This document shows, piece after piece, positions 9,461 through 17,767 of a stretch of DNA of 64,000 bases. A program made the position numbers and the translations under genes. Origin of the DNA: Victivallis sp. Marseille-Q1083 (GTDB lineage Bacteria > Verrucomicrobiota > Lentisphaeria > Victivallales > Victivallaceae); NCBI RefSeq assembly GCF_903645315.1, contig NZ_CAHJXL010000001.1, positions 1,416,001 to 1,480,000 on the forward strand, given 5' to 3'. The notes under the pieces were generated by a model that did not search any database, was not told where the DNA came from, and saw nothing but the letters and a program-made list of their open reading frames with translations. Each line of letters starts with the position of its first letter. The stretch's first letter is position 1.

Positions 9461-9611
9461 TTTCCAGCCTTTATCTCTCCTGTCGTCACTTTTGCCAAGC
9501 CGTCAGATATCCGTCAAAATATCGTCACAACAATTTAAGATAGAACCGGAAGCCTCAAAAATCAATCACCAGCCGGCAGCAGCAGGCATTTTTGCCGGAA
9601 ATTTCCCGATT

Positions 9612-10247
9612 TCAGGCCAGCGGCAATTGCAAGGTCCGGATGGTATGATTCAAATAAGTGTTCAACCGGACAAGATACGCTTCGGCATAGCCGGTTACCG
9701 CTTCGAATTCGACCCCGCAGTTGATCAGATTCTCATAGAGTTCCAGCAACTGCCTCGCTTTCGGCGAATCATTTTCCGGCTCCGGCAACAGGCCGTTTTC
9801 ATAGAGGAACACCAATTTGAACAGCACCGAACAGGCCGTTTCGCTCCAAAGCGGTTTTCCTGTCGGGCCTGGTTCGGTCCAATTTCGCAGCAAATTCCGA
9901 AAAACATCGTAGACCAGCGGCGACGGCACGTCCGCCACCGTATTGCGCAGCAGAAAAGCGCCGATGTTCATCACGCTCCGGAAGGCGGCCGGCTGCTCGG
10001 CAATGGCATCGAAATTGGCCAGCAGTTCCATTTCGGCGGCAACGCGCAGCTTGCCTTCCGGCGCTTTTTTGAACGTCGCATTCAATTCGCGGAACAGGTC
10101 GACGACCGGAAATTTTCTCGGGCCGATCTGTTTGGCGCCGTAGACGAGCAATTCAAGCCGGCCGTAATCGGGACTGAGACCGTGGACAATCAGTGCGCTG
10201 TCCTGATAGACATTTTTTTTCAAAACAATCAGTTGAGCCGTTTCCAT
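9612..10247 (-). CDS. recO: DNA repair protein RecO
   Basis: 211 residues from the ATG at 10247, which has GAGGGAAAA just upstream. The open frame reaches back to 10430, but only from METAQLIVLKKNVYQDSAL does it look like RecO: an N-terminal OB-fold with an LLVYGAKQIGPRKF segment, then a helical domain. The family helps load RecA at gaps with RecR. The usual zinc-finger cysteines are not evident and the protein is shorter than E. coli RecO. Confidence 0.8.
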   Translation of the reverse strand: METAQLIVLKKNVYQDSALIVHGLSPDYGRLELLVYGAKQIGPRKFPVVDLFRELNATFKKAPEGKLRVAAEMELLANFDAIAEQPAAFRSVMNIGAFLLRNTVADVPSPLVYDVFRNLLRNWTEPGPTGKPLWSETACSVLFKLVFLYENGLLPEPENDSPKARQLLELYENLINCGVEFEAVTGYAEAYLVRLNTYLNHTIRTLQLPLA

Positions 10248-10497
10248 GACTTTTCCCTCAATTTCCATTGGTCGCCGGGTGTTGCCGTCCATGTTTCCAA
10301 AAGATAGCCGCCGTTTTCCAAAAGGAAAGCACCCGGCCGGAATTTTTTCCATTTTCCACCCATTCGCCCGGCAACCGCCGCAAGTGTTTCCCGCCCGCCG
10401 CCGCCCGGAACAAAAGTTACTTTTTTTCATTCTCCCGCTTGCTTTTTATGAAATGCCGCCTATTTTAAAGCACTGTCAAGATCACCTCAAGTGATGT

Positions 10498-10572
10498 TCC
10501 GGCGTAGCTCAGCGGTAGAGTAGGTGGCTGTTAACCACTTGGTCCCTGGTTCGAATCCAGGCGCCGGAGCCA
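10498..10572 (+). tRNA. tRNA-Asn (GTT), copy 1
   Basis: 75 bases with encoded CCA. Acceptor TCCGGCG / CGCCGGA, anticodon loop CTGTTAA (anticodon GTT), T-arm CCTGG TTCGAAT CCAGG. Identical to the next copy 104 bases downstream. Confidence 0.96.
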
Positions 10573-10601
10573 GTTTTCATTCATTCATCAACTTCTGATA
10601 T

Positions 10602-10676
10602 TCCGGCGTAGCTCAGCGGTAGAGTAGGTGGCTGTTAACCACTTGGTCCCTGGTTCGAATCCAGGCGCCGGAGCCA
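10602..10676 (+). tRNA. tRNA-Asn (GTT), copy 2
   Basis: Exact repeat of copy 1, including CCA; the bases GTTTT follow both copies. The integrase remnant lies 190 bases downstream, so this copy may mark an old tRNA integration site (inference). Confidence 0.96.
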
Positions 10677-10867
10677 GTTTTGTATCTACGCAACAACCTC
10701 AAAAAGCGGTTGTTACAATAAATCGCTCCACCTTTTCGGTGATGTTGAATCCATCAAAACAGCTCACTTGTGAGAAATTTGTGAGACTTTTGTCCGGACG
10801 CGTCTGAGAAGCAGTCTGATCGACCACGATCAACCATAATCGATCAAGTGGTTTCAGGCGGTTCAGG

Positions 10868-11277
10868 ATGGGCGTTTATCTCAGAGGGAAATCGTATCAC
10901 TACCGCTTTCTTTGTCAAAGGCAAAGACTATTCCGGCGTATGTTCCGGGTGTTCGGCGGAAGCCCGTGCGAAAGAATATGAGCGCTCCATTGGGAAAAAA
11001 AATACGCCGGGAAGCCGAAATGTTGGCCGTCGAGGCGGAAAAAATCCGGCAGAACAAAACAATCCGCGCACTTGTGGATAACTATTCCTATGTGCTGACG
11101 GGCGGAAAGCCCATCACGCTGGCGGAGGCATATCCGCTTGCACTGCAAAAGCCGAGCTGTCGCGAACCGTCGGAACATATCGCCAGACAGAAACTGCGTT
11201 ACTGGAACGACTTTGTTTCATACACGTCAGCCAATTTGACAATCAATTCGTCCAAAGAAAATCCATTCTCCGATTGA
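10868..11277 (+). pseudogene. tyrosine-recombinase (phage integrase) N-terminal remnant, two frameshifts
   Basis: Reading across three frames gives one integrase-like N-terminus. MGVYLRGKSYHYRF is read from the ATG at 10868. Then GKDYSGVCSGCSAEARAKEYE follows in the frame of 10848 (about 10910-10985). Then GKKIRREAEMLAVEAEKIRQ up to ARQKLRYWNDFVSYTSA follows in the frame of 10912. This matches the arm-binding domain plus the start of the core-binding domain. The catalytic domain (Arg...HxxR...Tyr) is absent and the last frame stops at 11277. It lies next to tandem tRNA-Asn genes, a classic integration target. The element it belonged to is gone. Confidence 0.72.
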
Positions 11278-11509
11278 CAAAACGACAAGTCCATACTAAT
11301 TTTATCTTGCATCTGCGTTTCCTTATATGTTGGTTTTTGAGCAAATTCAAAATAAAGGGCAGATGCACCTTTGTCAAACAACTCAGCCCGTCACAAAATT
11401 CGGGACATTGCCATAATTTTTCCAATGGATTATCTTTAGTACAGACTGAGGATGAAGATATATACATGAATAGACAAGGAAAACCAGTGTTTACATTTTA
11501 GGAATTTGT
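11278..11509. other. AT-rich scar with no convincing gene
   Basis: Short overlapping open frames occur on both strands, none with a recognisable family. One plus-strand frame ends in TEDEDIYMNRQGKPVFTF just before the next gene and could be the 3' tip of a lost gene. I see no complete feature. Confidence 0.4.
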
Positions 11510-11986
11510 ATGCTTTGGGGAAAAATTATTGTAGCAATTGTTTTTGGGGCACTTAGCTTTTTGGGTTGGAAAAATATTTGGAACGGATTGGTGCATCAAA
11601 AAATATCGCCCCTTAAGGTAAATAGGGGGGGCCCCCACTTCATCCTGCGCCAAGATGGCGAATTGCATTTTTGGGCTCGTTTCTATGAGGTACTTGGGAT
11701 AACCGTTCTTACAACTTGTATGTTGCTCATGATACTTTCATCGTATGTAGCTCAATGGTCATATTTGAAAATAATTTTACTAAAGGCAGGAATGATAGGA
11801 TATTGCCTTGGGGCGATAGCACCACTCCCATATCAAGTAACAGTGCCAATAATCGCATGTCGCAACAAAGACATCAATAAAACGATTAAATTTTTTCTTA
11901 TTATTATTCGTGAGATATTGGAATTTGTATTCGTGGCTGGACAAATTGCCCTTGGAATTTATTGTTTACTTTATGTAAAAGAGTAA
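11510..11986 (+). CDS. AT-rich orphan membrane protein
   Basis: 158 residues. Hydrophobic segments at about 4-24, 64-85, 90-112 and 130-154 suggest four membrane helices. AGGA lies 8 bases before the ATG. Codon use is much more AT-rich than in surrounding genes, in keeping with acquired DNA. No family recognised. A G7C5 run at 11625-11636 inside the gene is out of character with the local composition and would be a likely site for a sequencing or replication slip. Confidence 0.55.
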   Translation: MLWGKIIVAIVFGALSFLGWKNIWNGLVHQKISPLKVNRGGPHFILRQDGELHFWARFYEVLGITVLTTCMLLMILSSYVAQWSYLKIILLKAGMIGYCLGAIAPLPYQVTVPIIACRNKDINKTIKFFLIIIREILEFVFVAGQIALGIYCLLYVKE

Positions 11987-12018
11987 TTTTTTAACTTTAA
12001 CTGGTGAACCAGAAGCGA

Positions 12019-12117
12019 ATGATCATGAAAATTTTTTGTGGTACTATTATGGTATTGGGGCTTGTGAGTATTTTCATGATTCCGATTTTGATTGTTCGTT
12101 TTAGATCTTATCCCTAA
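12019..12117 (+). CDS. possible 32-residue membrane peptide
   Basis: ATG at 12019, stop TAA at 12115. The peptide is almost wholly hydrophobic (GTIMVLGLVSIFMIPILIV) with a basic end. It lies 32 bases after the orphan membrane protein gene on the same strand. The ribosome-binding site is poor. It could be a real small protein or a chance frame. Confidence 0.3.
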   Translation: MIMKIFCGTIMVLGLVSIFMIPILIVRFRSYP

Positions 12118-12170
12118 ATAACAGTTGAAAATATGAAAAATATCGCTATATTATCATCAACCACTAGAAG

Positions 12171-12501
12171 GTGAATATGGCAATGAATTCGTGGGAAGTC
12201 TCTGATGCTTTTGGGTCGAAGGTCGAACCTTTAATTCCCCGTGCAAGGCGTGATAGCAATCGGGAGTATCAGCGTCGTCGCGGAGCGGGACGAAAACCGT
12301 TGGAAGCGCGTCGAGGAGAGAGGAGAAAATTGCAGTCAGGCAAGGTTATAAAGCTCGACGTTGGATTGTCGAAGTACCCATTCATGGTTCAATCGCTTCA
12401 GAAAACTTCTGGTGCGTTTTGAAAAAACACATGCCGCATATGAAGCGTTACTTCAACTGGCGGCATGCGTGATTATTTATAGAAAACTTGCCGTTATTTA
12501 G
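12171..12501 (+). pseudogene. IS5-family transposase remnant with internal deletion and frameshift
   Basis: The N-terminus NSWEVSDAFGSKVEPLIP...RRRGAGRKPLE matches the start of IS5-family (DUF4096-type) transposases, except that the usual Trp after AF is Gly. After about codon 45 the text jumps to the C-terminal end. YKARRWIVE is followed, after a frame change near 12370, by THSWFNRFRKLLVRFEKTH and ALLQLAACVIIYRKLAVI to the TAG at 12499. Roughly two-thirds of the gene, including most catalytic residues, is missing. Clear terminal repeats were not found. Confidence 0.82.
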
Positions 12502-12532
12502 GAATAAGTCATAAACACAACTTATTCTATTT

Positions 12533-12585
12533 GTCAAACTGAATGCGACCACCTTCGTTGCGACAAACTAAATGCAACCTGTCTA
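12533..12585. repeat. two imperfect short direct repeats, possible old insertion-sequence end
   Basis: TGTCAAACTGAATGCGACCA is followed about 30 bases later by GCGACAAACTAAATGCAACC. Terminal and subterminal repeats of this style occur at ends of some insertion sequences (IS21-like), but no matching transposase is nearby, so the assignment is weak. Confidence 0.3.
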
Positions 12586-12655
12586 TTTTCTGCGGTGCGT
12601 TTACTTTTTCAATTGACGCACCGAAAATTTTCCGAATTATCCTGATGCCGCCTAT

Positions 12656-12684
12656 TGACATTCAGGCAATTTTTTGATATACTT
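12656..12684 (+). promoter_or_regulatory. near-consensus sigma-70 promoter for the 1269-residue secreted protein
   Basis: TTGACA, 17-base spacer, TATACT. It lies about 100 bases before the chosen start and leaves a leader holding an operator-like palindrome. Confidence 0.8.
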
Positions 12685-12702
12685 TATGATATCTGGTATG
12701 CT

Positions 12703-12726
12703 TTTGGTACTTTGAGATACCAAAAA
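12703..12726 (+). promoter_or_regulatory. operator-like inverted repeat in the 5' leader
   Basis: Perfect 8-base arms TTTTGGTA / TACCAAAA around an 8-base centre, starting about 19 bases after the -10 box. The core TTGGTAC also occurs at 21115-21121, just after the -10 box of the pseudopilin promoter. A LacI-type regulator encoded between the two could bind both (inference). Confidence 0.5.
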
Positions 12727-12785
12727 AAAGAATTTCATGCGAGGATTGGCCGTCAACCATGTCAAAAGAAGGAGACTCCGAGGAT

Positions 12786-15700
12786 ATGTTGTCCAAATGT
12801 GCAATCGGCTGTTCGATCCTGCTGGCCGCCTGCGGGGCGGTCGCCGCCGTCGATCCGAATCCGGGACCGCCCGGAGAACGTCCTTACGAGATGGCAAACC
12901 GGACGGAGGAGCGCGAGCCGCTGCTGACGTTCGACCAGCCGGACCGCTTCACCATCCAGGCGTCGGACAATCTTCAGGCGGCGCTTTACCGGAGCGACGA
13001 ACAGAAGCTGTACCGGGATTTCTGCGGCAAACTAGCCTGGGAAGCCGCCGCGCCGCACGGCGAAATCCGGGTGAACCTCAATACGCCGCTGGCGATCCCG
13101 GAACCGTGGGATGCAGTCAACTTCTGGAACTGGGGCAACGCCTGGCAATGGGCGCCGTCGGCCGACAACCCGCCGATTGCCAGCGGGGTTATCGTGCGCG
13201 ATGCCAACGGCGTCGAGCACGAACTGCCGATGGGGACGATGGGATACTGTTACTGGCATCTGCAGCATTGCAAAGTCACCGCCGCCATCGCCAGACCGGC
13301 GGAATTGACCGGTCTGGTCTTCCGCAATTTCCAACCGGGCGGTCCGCAGCGCGTCTATCTGGGACCGCTGTATTTCTATCAGGAAGAATTGAAGCCGCTC
13401 TCCCTGGCGCCGTGGCCGGAAAAATTGCCGTTCCCGCTGCGCGAAGAGACGATTCTGCCAATCAATCTGACCGACGATTACCAGACCGCCGTGGAAACCG
13501 ATGACGGCCAATTGGAGTTCGTCTACCGGGATGAAGCGGATACTTTGCGCTACCGCTGGGATACCGCGCAGCCGCTGGCGCAAAGCCTGAGCGTCGATTT
13601 CAACGGCAAGCAATTCCGGCCGATGGACGGCCTGGCCGTCGAACTGAACGGCAAAGAGGCGCAGACGAAATTCCTCGCTTTCGAACTCCGGGAAGGCGAT
13701 GCCGGCGCTCCCGCCGTCGTCAAAACCCGCTGGCAGTGCACGACCGGCGATACCGCCGCCGAATTGGACATCGAGCTGCAGATTCGGCAGAAATCGATGA
13801 TCGTCACCTTCCGCGACAACAGCGAAGTTCCGGCGGTGACCCGGCTGAAGCTGGGCAAGGCGTCCGATCTGGTCAAGCCGGAATTGTTTTATGTGCCGTA
13901 TTTCACCTACGGCGGCACGCCGCCGAAGCTGCTGATGGACGAGGGAGTTTTTGTCCTGAGTTCCTTCGACTGGTATTATTCGAACGCCTCCCGGCTGTAC
14001 GGCGCCGATCTGCTCGAAGAGCACAGCGCCGCATACAACGGCGGCGCGCTGTACATCCCCAAAACCGACGGCAGTCTCAATTTGCTGCAGGAGCGGCTGT
14101 TCCTGACCGTCAGCGGCAACGTCGAAGAGGTCTGGCCGACGATCGACAATCCGCCGTCGCCGATGCGCGAAGCGCAGGGCGACCGGTTGTGGCGGGTGCG
14201 GTTCGGCGGCAACAACCACCAGCAGGAGATCGACCAGGCGGCGCAGTTGCGTTCGCTGGGGCTCGAACAGGTTTCCATCCGTTATCATGAAGATTCCTGG
14301 CGGGACGGCGGGGAGAGCTTCACCTTCCGTACCGATGCCGCGCCGGCCCACGGCGGCGACGCGCCGCTGAAAAATATGGTTTCGACCATTCAATCGCTCG
14401 GCTGGCGCGTCGGCCTGTACACCAATTATACCGACTTCTCCCCGGTCAACGCTTATTGGAATGAGGACTGGGTCAGCCGGGAGCCGGACGGCGGCTGGAC
14501 GCCGGCCTGGCCGCGCTGTTATGCGCCAAAGCCGATGATCGCCCGGGAGATGGAAGCCAGGCTGGCGCCGCAGATTCAGGCGAAGTTCGGCGAAAATCAC
14601 AGTTACTGCGACGTCCATACCGCCGTTTCACCGGCCGACCGGGTGGATTACGACGCCAGGGTGCCGGGCGCCGGCACCTTCCGACGGACTTACGAATGTT
14701 TCGGCCTGCTGCTGCTCAACGAAAAGATCGCTCACAACGGGCCGGTCTATTCCGAGGGAAGCAACCACTGGTGGTATGCCGGCCTGGTGGACGGCAACTA
14801 CGCGCAGTTGAACAGCTCTTCGCCGTCCAATGAACTGTGGTTTCCGGATTTCGATTTGTACAAAATGCACCCGTTGTCGATGGATGCCGGCATGGGGGCG
14901 GCGGCGATGTTCTTCCGCAACCCGCAGGACCGGGATTTGAAGCAATTCATCGCCGCCACGCTGATCTACGGCCATATCGGCTTCCTGGACGGCGACGACC
15001 CGGCGGAATTGATGCGCATCTATTATCTGCTGCAGCCGCTGCAGGAACATTATGTGATGGTCAAGGTCAAATCAATCCGATATGCCGACGCCGAAGGGCG
15101 TTTGTTCGACACCTCCGAGGCGCTGGCCAACGGCTGCTGGAAACTGAACCGGCTCCGGGTGGAATACGACAACGGCTTCTGCGTGTACGCCAACGGCGGC
15201 CGGGAACCGTGGAAAATCCGCGACTGGGTGACGCTGCCGCAATGGGGGTTTTTCGCCTCGACCGCCGACCGGCAAACGATGTCGATGTCGATCGCCGGCA
15301 GTCTGCTGCTGCCGGACGAACGTTTCGTCGCCGATCGCGATTTCGAGATGTCGATCGGCCCGAATTCCTGTTATTTCAACGCGCCGGACGGCCTGGTCTA
15401 TGTCAAAAACATCGCGGCGATCGACGGGACGGCCGCCTTGAAGCTGGAAAAGGATCACTGGGAACTGATTCCCGGCCCCTCCTTCCGCGAATTCGGTTTC
15501 GCGCCGCACCTGTTGAAATCCGGCAACCGGAAGTTGCAGATTGTCGCCCTCGGCGGAGACGGCCGGCAGCTAGCGCCGGTGGAAACCCGGTTCAGCCGCG
15601 GCCTCTGGTGGATTACGCCGCAGCCGGAAGCGGTCAAATACATCATCGTGCCGGCCGAAGGCAGCTTCCCGGCGGAGAAGGAGACCGCAGACTGGTGTTA

Positions 15701-16595
15701 TCCGATCCGCGACGATGAAAACCTGTTGCCCGGCGTCCATATCTGGCGGGACGGCCGGGATTATCTGACCGTTCAACCGGCGGCGGCCAACTTGAAGCTA
15801 AATTCCTACGATCCGTTCAGTCGGAAGGCGGAAATCACGCTGCAATTGCTCAATTTCAGTGACCGGCAACTGACCGGCCGGTTGGCGTTCTCCGGCGACG
15901 GCACGGTCGAATCGGCCGCGCCGGCCGTCGAATTGGCCCCCGGCAAACGGTTACAGCGGACCTTGCAGTGGTTCTTGGCGGACCGCGAAGGCCCTCAGCA
16001 CCTGCAGGTGCAACTGGCCGAAAGCGGCAAAGCGGCCGGCAGTCTGGAAGTCACCGGCCGCTATGAGCCGTTGCTGGTGGCGGACCTGCTGGACGCGTCA
16101 CGCCCTTACCGCAAAGGATTCCGGACCCGGCAGGGCAAGGAAAATTATCATTTCGAACAAGGGACCGACGGCGACGTCTCCTTTCTGGCCTCCGGCGTAT
16201 CCGGCGGCCAGGCGAAACCGGCGCTGTTCATGCATCCGCCGTGGGGCGCGGCGCAGGCCGGTTACGTTTTCTATGAAATTCCGGCTCAACTGCCGGATTA
16301 TCCGGCCGAACTGACCGGCGCCACCGGTTTCCGGGACGGCTTGAACGCCACCGACGGCGGCGTGTTCGATGTCTTCGTGACGACGGCGGACGGCGAACGG
16401 GAAAATGTTTTCCATCATCCGCAGGATGCGGTGGAATTTCAGGATTTCTCCGTCGACCTCAGCCGTTACGCCGGCCGGCAGATCACGCTGCGGCTGCAAT
16501 TCGACTGCGGACCGGCCAACGACACTTCGGCCGACCACGCCTTCTGGGGCGAACCGAAGATCGTCGGGCGACAGCAGTTGCTGAAATTGCAGTAA
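12786..16595 (+). CDS. large secreted protein, probable glycoside hydrolase-like
   Basis: 1269 residues from the ATG at 12786 (GAGG close by, AAGGAG further up; an in-frame ATG at 12759 is the alternative). The N-terminus CAIGCSILLAACGAVAA is a signal peptide, possibly a lipobox (LAAC). A beta-rich N-terminal part (about 30-420) is followed by a central region (about 450-800) with TIM-barrel-like strands. Its Asp/Glu-rich strand ends, such as LYTNYTDFSPVNAYWNEDW, YCDVHTAVSP and YSEGSNHWWYAGL, could hold acid catalysts. Beta-sandwich material follows (about 900-1269), with a C-terminal module recalling carbohydrate binding. No family can be named with confidence. Context (LacI regulator, DUF4091 protein) suggests polysaccharide breakdown. 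Confidence 0.75.
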   Translation: MLSKCAIGCSILLAACGAVAAVDPNPGPPGERPYEMANRTEEREPLLTFDQPDRFTIQASDNLQAALYRSDEQKLYRDFCGKLAWEAAAPHGEIRVNLNTPLAIPEPWDAVNFWNWGNAWQWAPSADNPPIASGVIVRDANGVEHELPMGTMGYCYWHLQHCKVTAAIARPAELTGLVFRNFQPGGPQRVYLGPLYFYQEELKPLSLAPWPEKLPFPLREETILPINLTDDYQTAVETDDGQLEFVYRDEADTLRYRWDTAQPLAQSLSVDFNGKQFRPMDGLAVELNGKEAQTKFLAFELREGDAGAPAVVKTRWQCTTGDTAAELDIELQIRQKSMIVTFRDNSEVPAVTRLKLGKASDLVKPELFYVPYFTYGGTPPKLLMDEGVFVLSSFDWYYSNASRLYGADLLEEHSAAYNGGALYIPKTDGSLNLLQERLFLTVSGNVEEVWPTIDNPPSPMREAQGDRLWRVRFGGNNHQQEIDQAAQLRSLGLEQVSIRYHEDSWRDGGESFTFRTDAAPAHGGDAPLKNMVSTIQSLGWRVGLYTNYTDFSPVNAYWNEDWVSREPDGGWTPAWPRCYAPKPMIAREMEARLAPQIQAKFGENHSYCDVHTAVSPADRVDYDARVPGAGTFRRTYECFGLLLLNEKIAHNGPVYSEGSNHWWYAGLVDGNYAQLNSSSPSNELWFPDFDLYKMHPLSMDAGMGAAAMFFRNPQDRDLKQFIAATLIYGHIGFLDGDDPAELMRIYYLLQPLQEHYVMVKVKSIRYADAEGRLFDTSEALANGCWKLNRLRVEYDNGFCVYANGGREPWKIRDWVTLPQWGFFASTADRQTMSMSIAGSLLLPDERFVADRDFEMSIGPNSCYFNAPDGLVYVKNIAAIDGTAALKLEKDHWELIPGPSFREFGFAPHLLKSGNRKLQIVALGGDGRQLAPVETRFSRGLWWITPQPEAVKYIIVPAEGSFPAEKETADWCYPIRDDENLLPGVHIWRDGRDYLTVQPAAANLKLNSYDPFSRKAEITLQLLNFSDRQLTGRLAFSGDGTVESAAPAVELAPGKRLQRTLQWFLADREGPQHLQVQLAESGKAAGSLEVTGRYEPLLVADLLDASRPYRKGFRTRQGKENYHFEQGTDGDVSFLASGVSGGQAKPALFMHPPWGAAQAGYVFYEIPAQLPDYPAELTGATGFRDGLNATDGGVFDVFVTTADGERENVFHHPQDAVEFQDFSVDLSRYAGRQITLRLQFDCGPANDTSADHAFWGEPKIVGRQQLLKLQ

Positions 16596-16603
16596 GGCCG
16601 ACC

Positions 16604-16647
16604 CCTGTTGATCGCGCCGCCGCGCTTCGGCGGACGCGGTCAACAGG
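16604..16647 (+). terminator. long GC-rich hairpin between convergent genes
   Basis: CCTGTTGA / TCAACAGG outer arms enclose a CCGCCG...CGGCGG inner stem. It begins 8 bases after the secreted-protein stop and covers the lacI stop codon on the other strand. No T-run follows, so it may act as a processing barrier or a Rho-assisted stop. Confidence 0.5.
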
Positions 16648-17713
16648 ATTCCCGGCGGACCAGAAACGTTTTGATTTCCACCGGAGCGGCGGCCAGCGCC
16701 TGTAAATTCGTCCTGCCGCAAATCAGATCGTCGGCCGTTCGGGCCAGAGCGGATGCGATCGCTTCATTGCCGTGGCTGATGCTGCTGAGCATCGGGTCAC
16801 ACGAGGTACAGTAGGCCTCGAAATTGCCGTACCCGACCACTGCAATGTCTTCAGGGATACGCAAGCCTCTTTTCTTGAGATAACGCATCAAGACTACCGC
16901 CCATTGATCGTTCGCCACAATTATCGCATCCGGCGCATAATTTTTCAACATCGAATCTGCCATTGCGATGATCGCCGGTTCCAAATCATCGCCCTCCCAG
17001 GCCCGCAAATGGTGGTCTTCGGCGACCCAGCACAATTCCGGCCGCATCGGCAATCCGGCGGCTAATAATCCAGCGCAATACCCGGCAAAACGTCCTTTCG
17101 CCGCATCGCTGATCATATCATTCACCCCCAAGGCGATCCGCTGCCGTCCCGTTTCCCGCAGACACTGCACAGCCTCCGCCACGCCGGATGCAAAATCAAT
17201 CTTGACATAAGCCGCCTGGGCGACACCGCGCGGCATATTCAGAAAAACGACATTCGGATAATGTTCCAGCTTTTTCGGCACCAAATCCGGCAGGCGAGGT
17301 GAAAAGTGCCCGATGCAGATCATACCGGCATAGTTATACGAAATGATCTGATCCAGAAATTTCTCAAGTTGCGGATCCGGCCCCTCCAGGTCAACCCGCG
17401 ACACAATACACCGATAACCCAGCGACTCCAACTGGTCATTCAACAATGTTATCAAATCCTGAAAGAACTGCGAAGTCTCCTTCTTGACGATAATCCCGAT
17501 GATATTGCGCATCTTTACCGGCTGAAAGGAACCGGCCGACACCGGATAATTATGACGATGCGCAATCTGCAGAATCCGGCGCTTGGTGTCGTCGCTGATC
17601 CGCTCGCTCATCGGCGCCCGCCGTAAAACGAGCGACACGATGCCCTGCGACACACCGGTCATTCTGGCGATATCGCGTTGTGTAATCTTCGTTTTACCAC
17701 TATCTTCGGCCAT
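16640..17713 (-). CDS. LacI-family transcriptional regulator (locus A)
   Basis: 357 residues from the ATG at 17713, with AGGAA 8 bases upstream. A start at 17737 would lie upstream of the predicted transcription start. N-terminal HTH: ITQRDIARMTGVSQGIVSLVLRR, followed by a hinge helix segment and a periplasmic-binding-protein-like sensor domain (about 60-350) with IPEDIAVVGYGNFEAYCT, typical of the family. It is transcribed after the DUF4091 gene but has its own strong promoter. Likely controls this locus in response to a sugar; the effector is unknown. Confidence 0.9.
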   Translation of the reverse strand: MAEDSGKTKITQRDIARMTGVSQGIVSLVLRRAPMSERISDDTKRRILQIAHRHNYPVSAGSFQPVKMRNIIGIIVKKETSQFFQDLITLLNDQLESLGYRCIVSRVDLEGPDPQLEKFLDQIISYNYAGMICIGHFSPRLPDLVPKKLEHYPNVVFLNMPRGVAQAAYVKIDFASGVAEAVQCLRETGRQRIALGVNDMISDAAKGRFAGYCAGLLAAGLPMRPELCWVAEDHHLRAWEGDDLEPAIIAMADSMLKNYAPDAIIVANDQWAVVLMRYLKKRGLRIPEDIAVVGYGNFEAYCTSCDPMLSSISHGNEAIASALARTADDLICGRTNLQALAAAPVEIKTFLVRRESC

Positions 17714-17739
17714 TATGATTCCTGTATTATTTCTCATAT

Positions 17740-17767
17740 ATTATAACCATATTTTCCATTCTGTCAA
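17740..17767 (-). promoter_or_regulatory. consensus promoter for lacI overlapping the DUF4091 stop codon
   Basis: TTGACA, 16-base spacer, TATAAT on the minus strand. The -35 box includes bases of the upstream gene's stop codon. Both boxes match consensus fully, which favours independent expression of the regulator. Confidence 0.75.

Noticed and set aside
7976-9538. 520-residue open frame antisense to the symporter gene
   Set aside because: Gln/His/Arg-rich sequence with no domain. It is the mirror of a GC-rich membrane protein gene.
10848-11081. Independent 77-residue gene after the tRNAs
   Set aside because: Part of it is the middle frame of the frameshifted integrase remnant; it lacks its own start signal and end.
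11199-11467. Two overlapping minus-strand open frames (60 and 74 residues)
   Set aside because: No family, no ribosome-binding site, within a scar region; kept as unexplained sequence.
11625-11636. G7C5 run as a regulatory palindrome
   Set aside because: Lies inside a coding frame; more likely a slip-prone tract than a site. Mentioned in the gene entry only.
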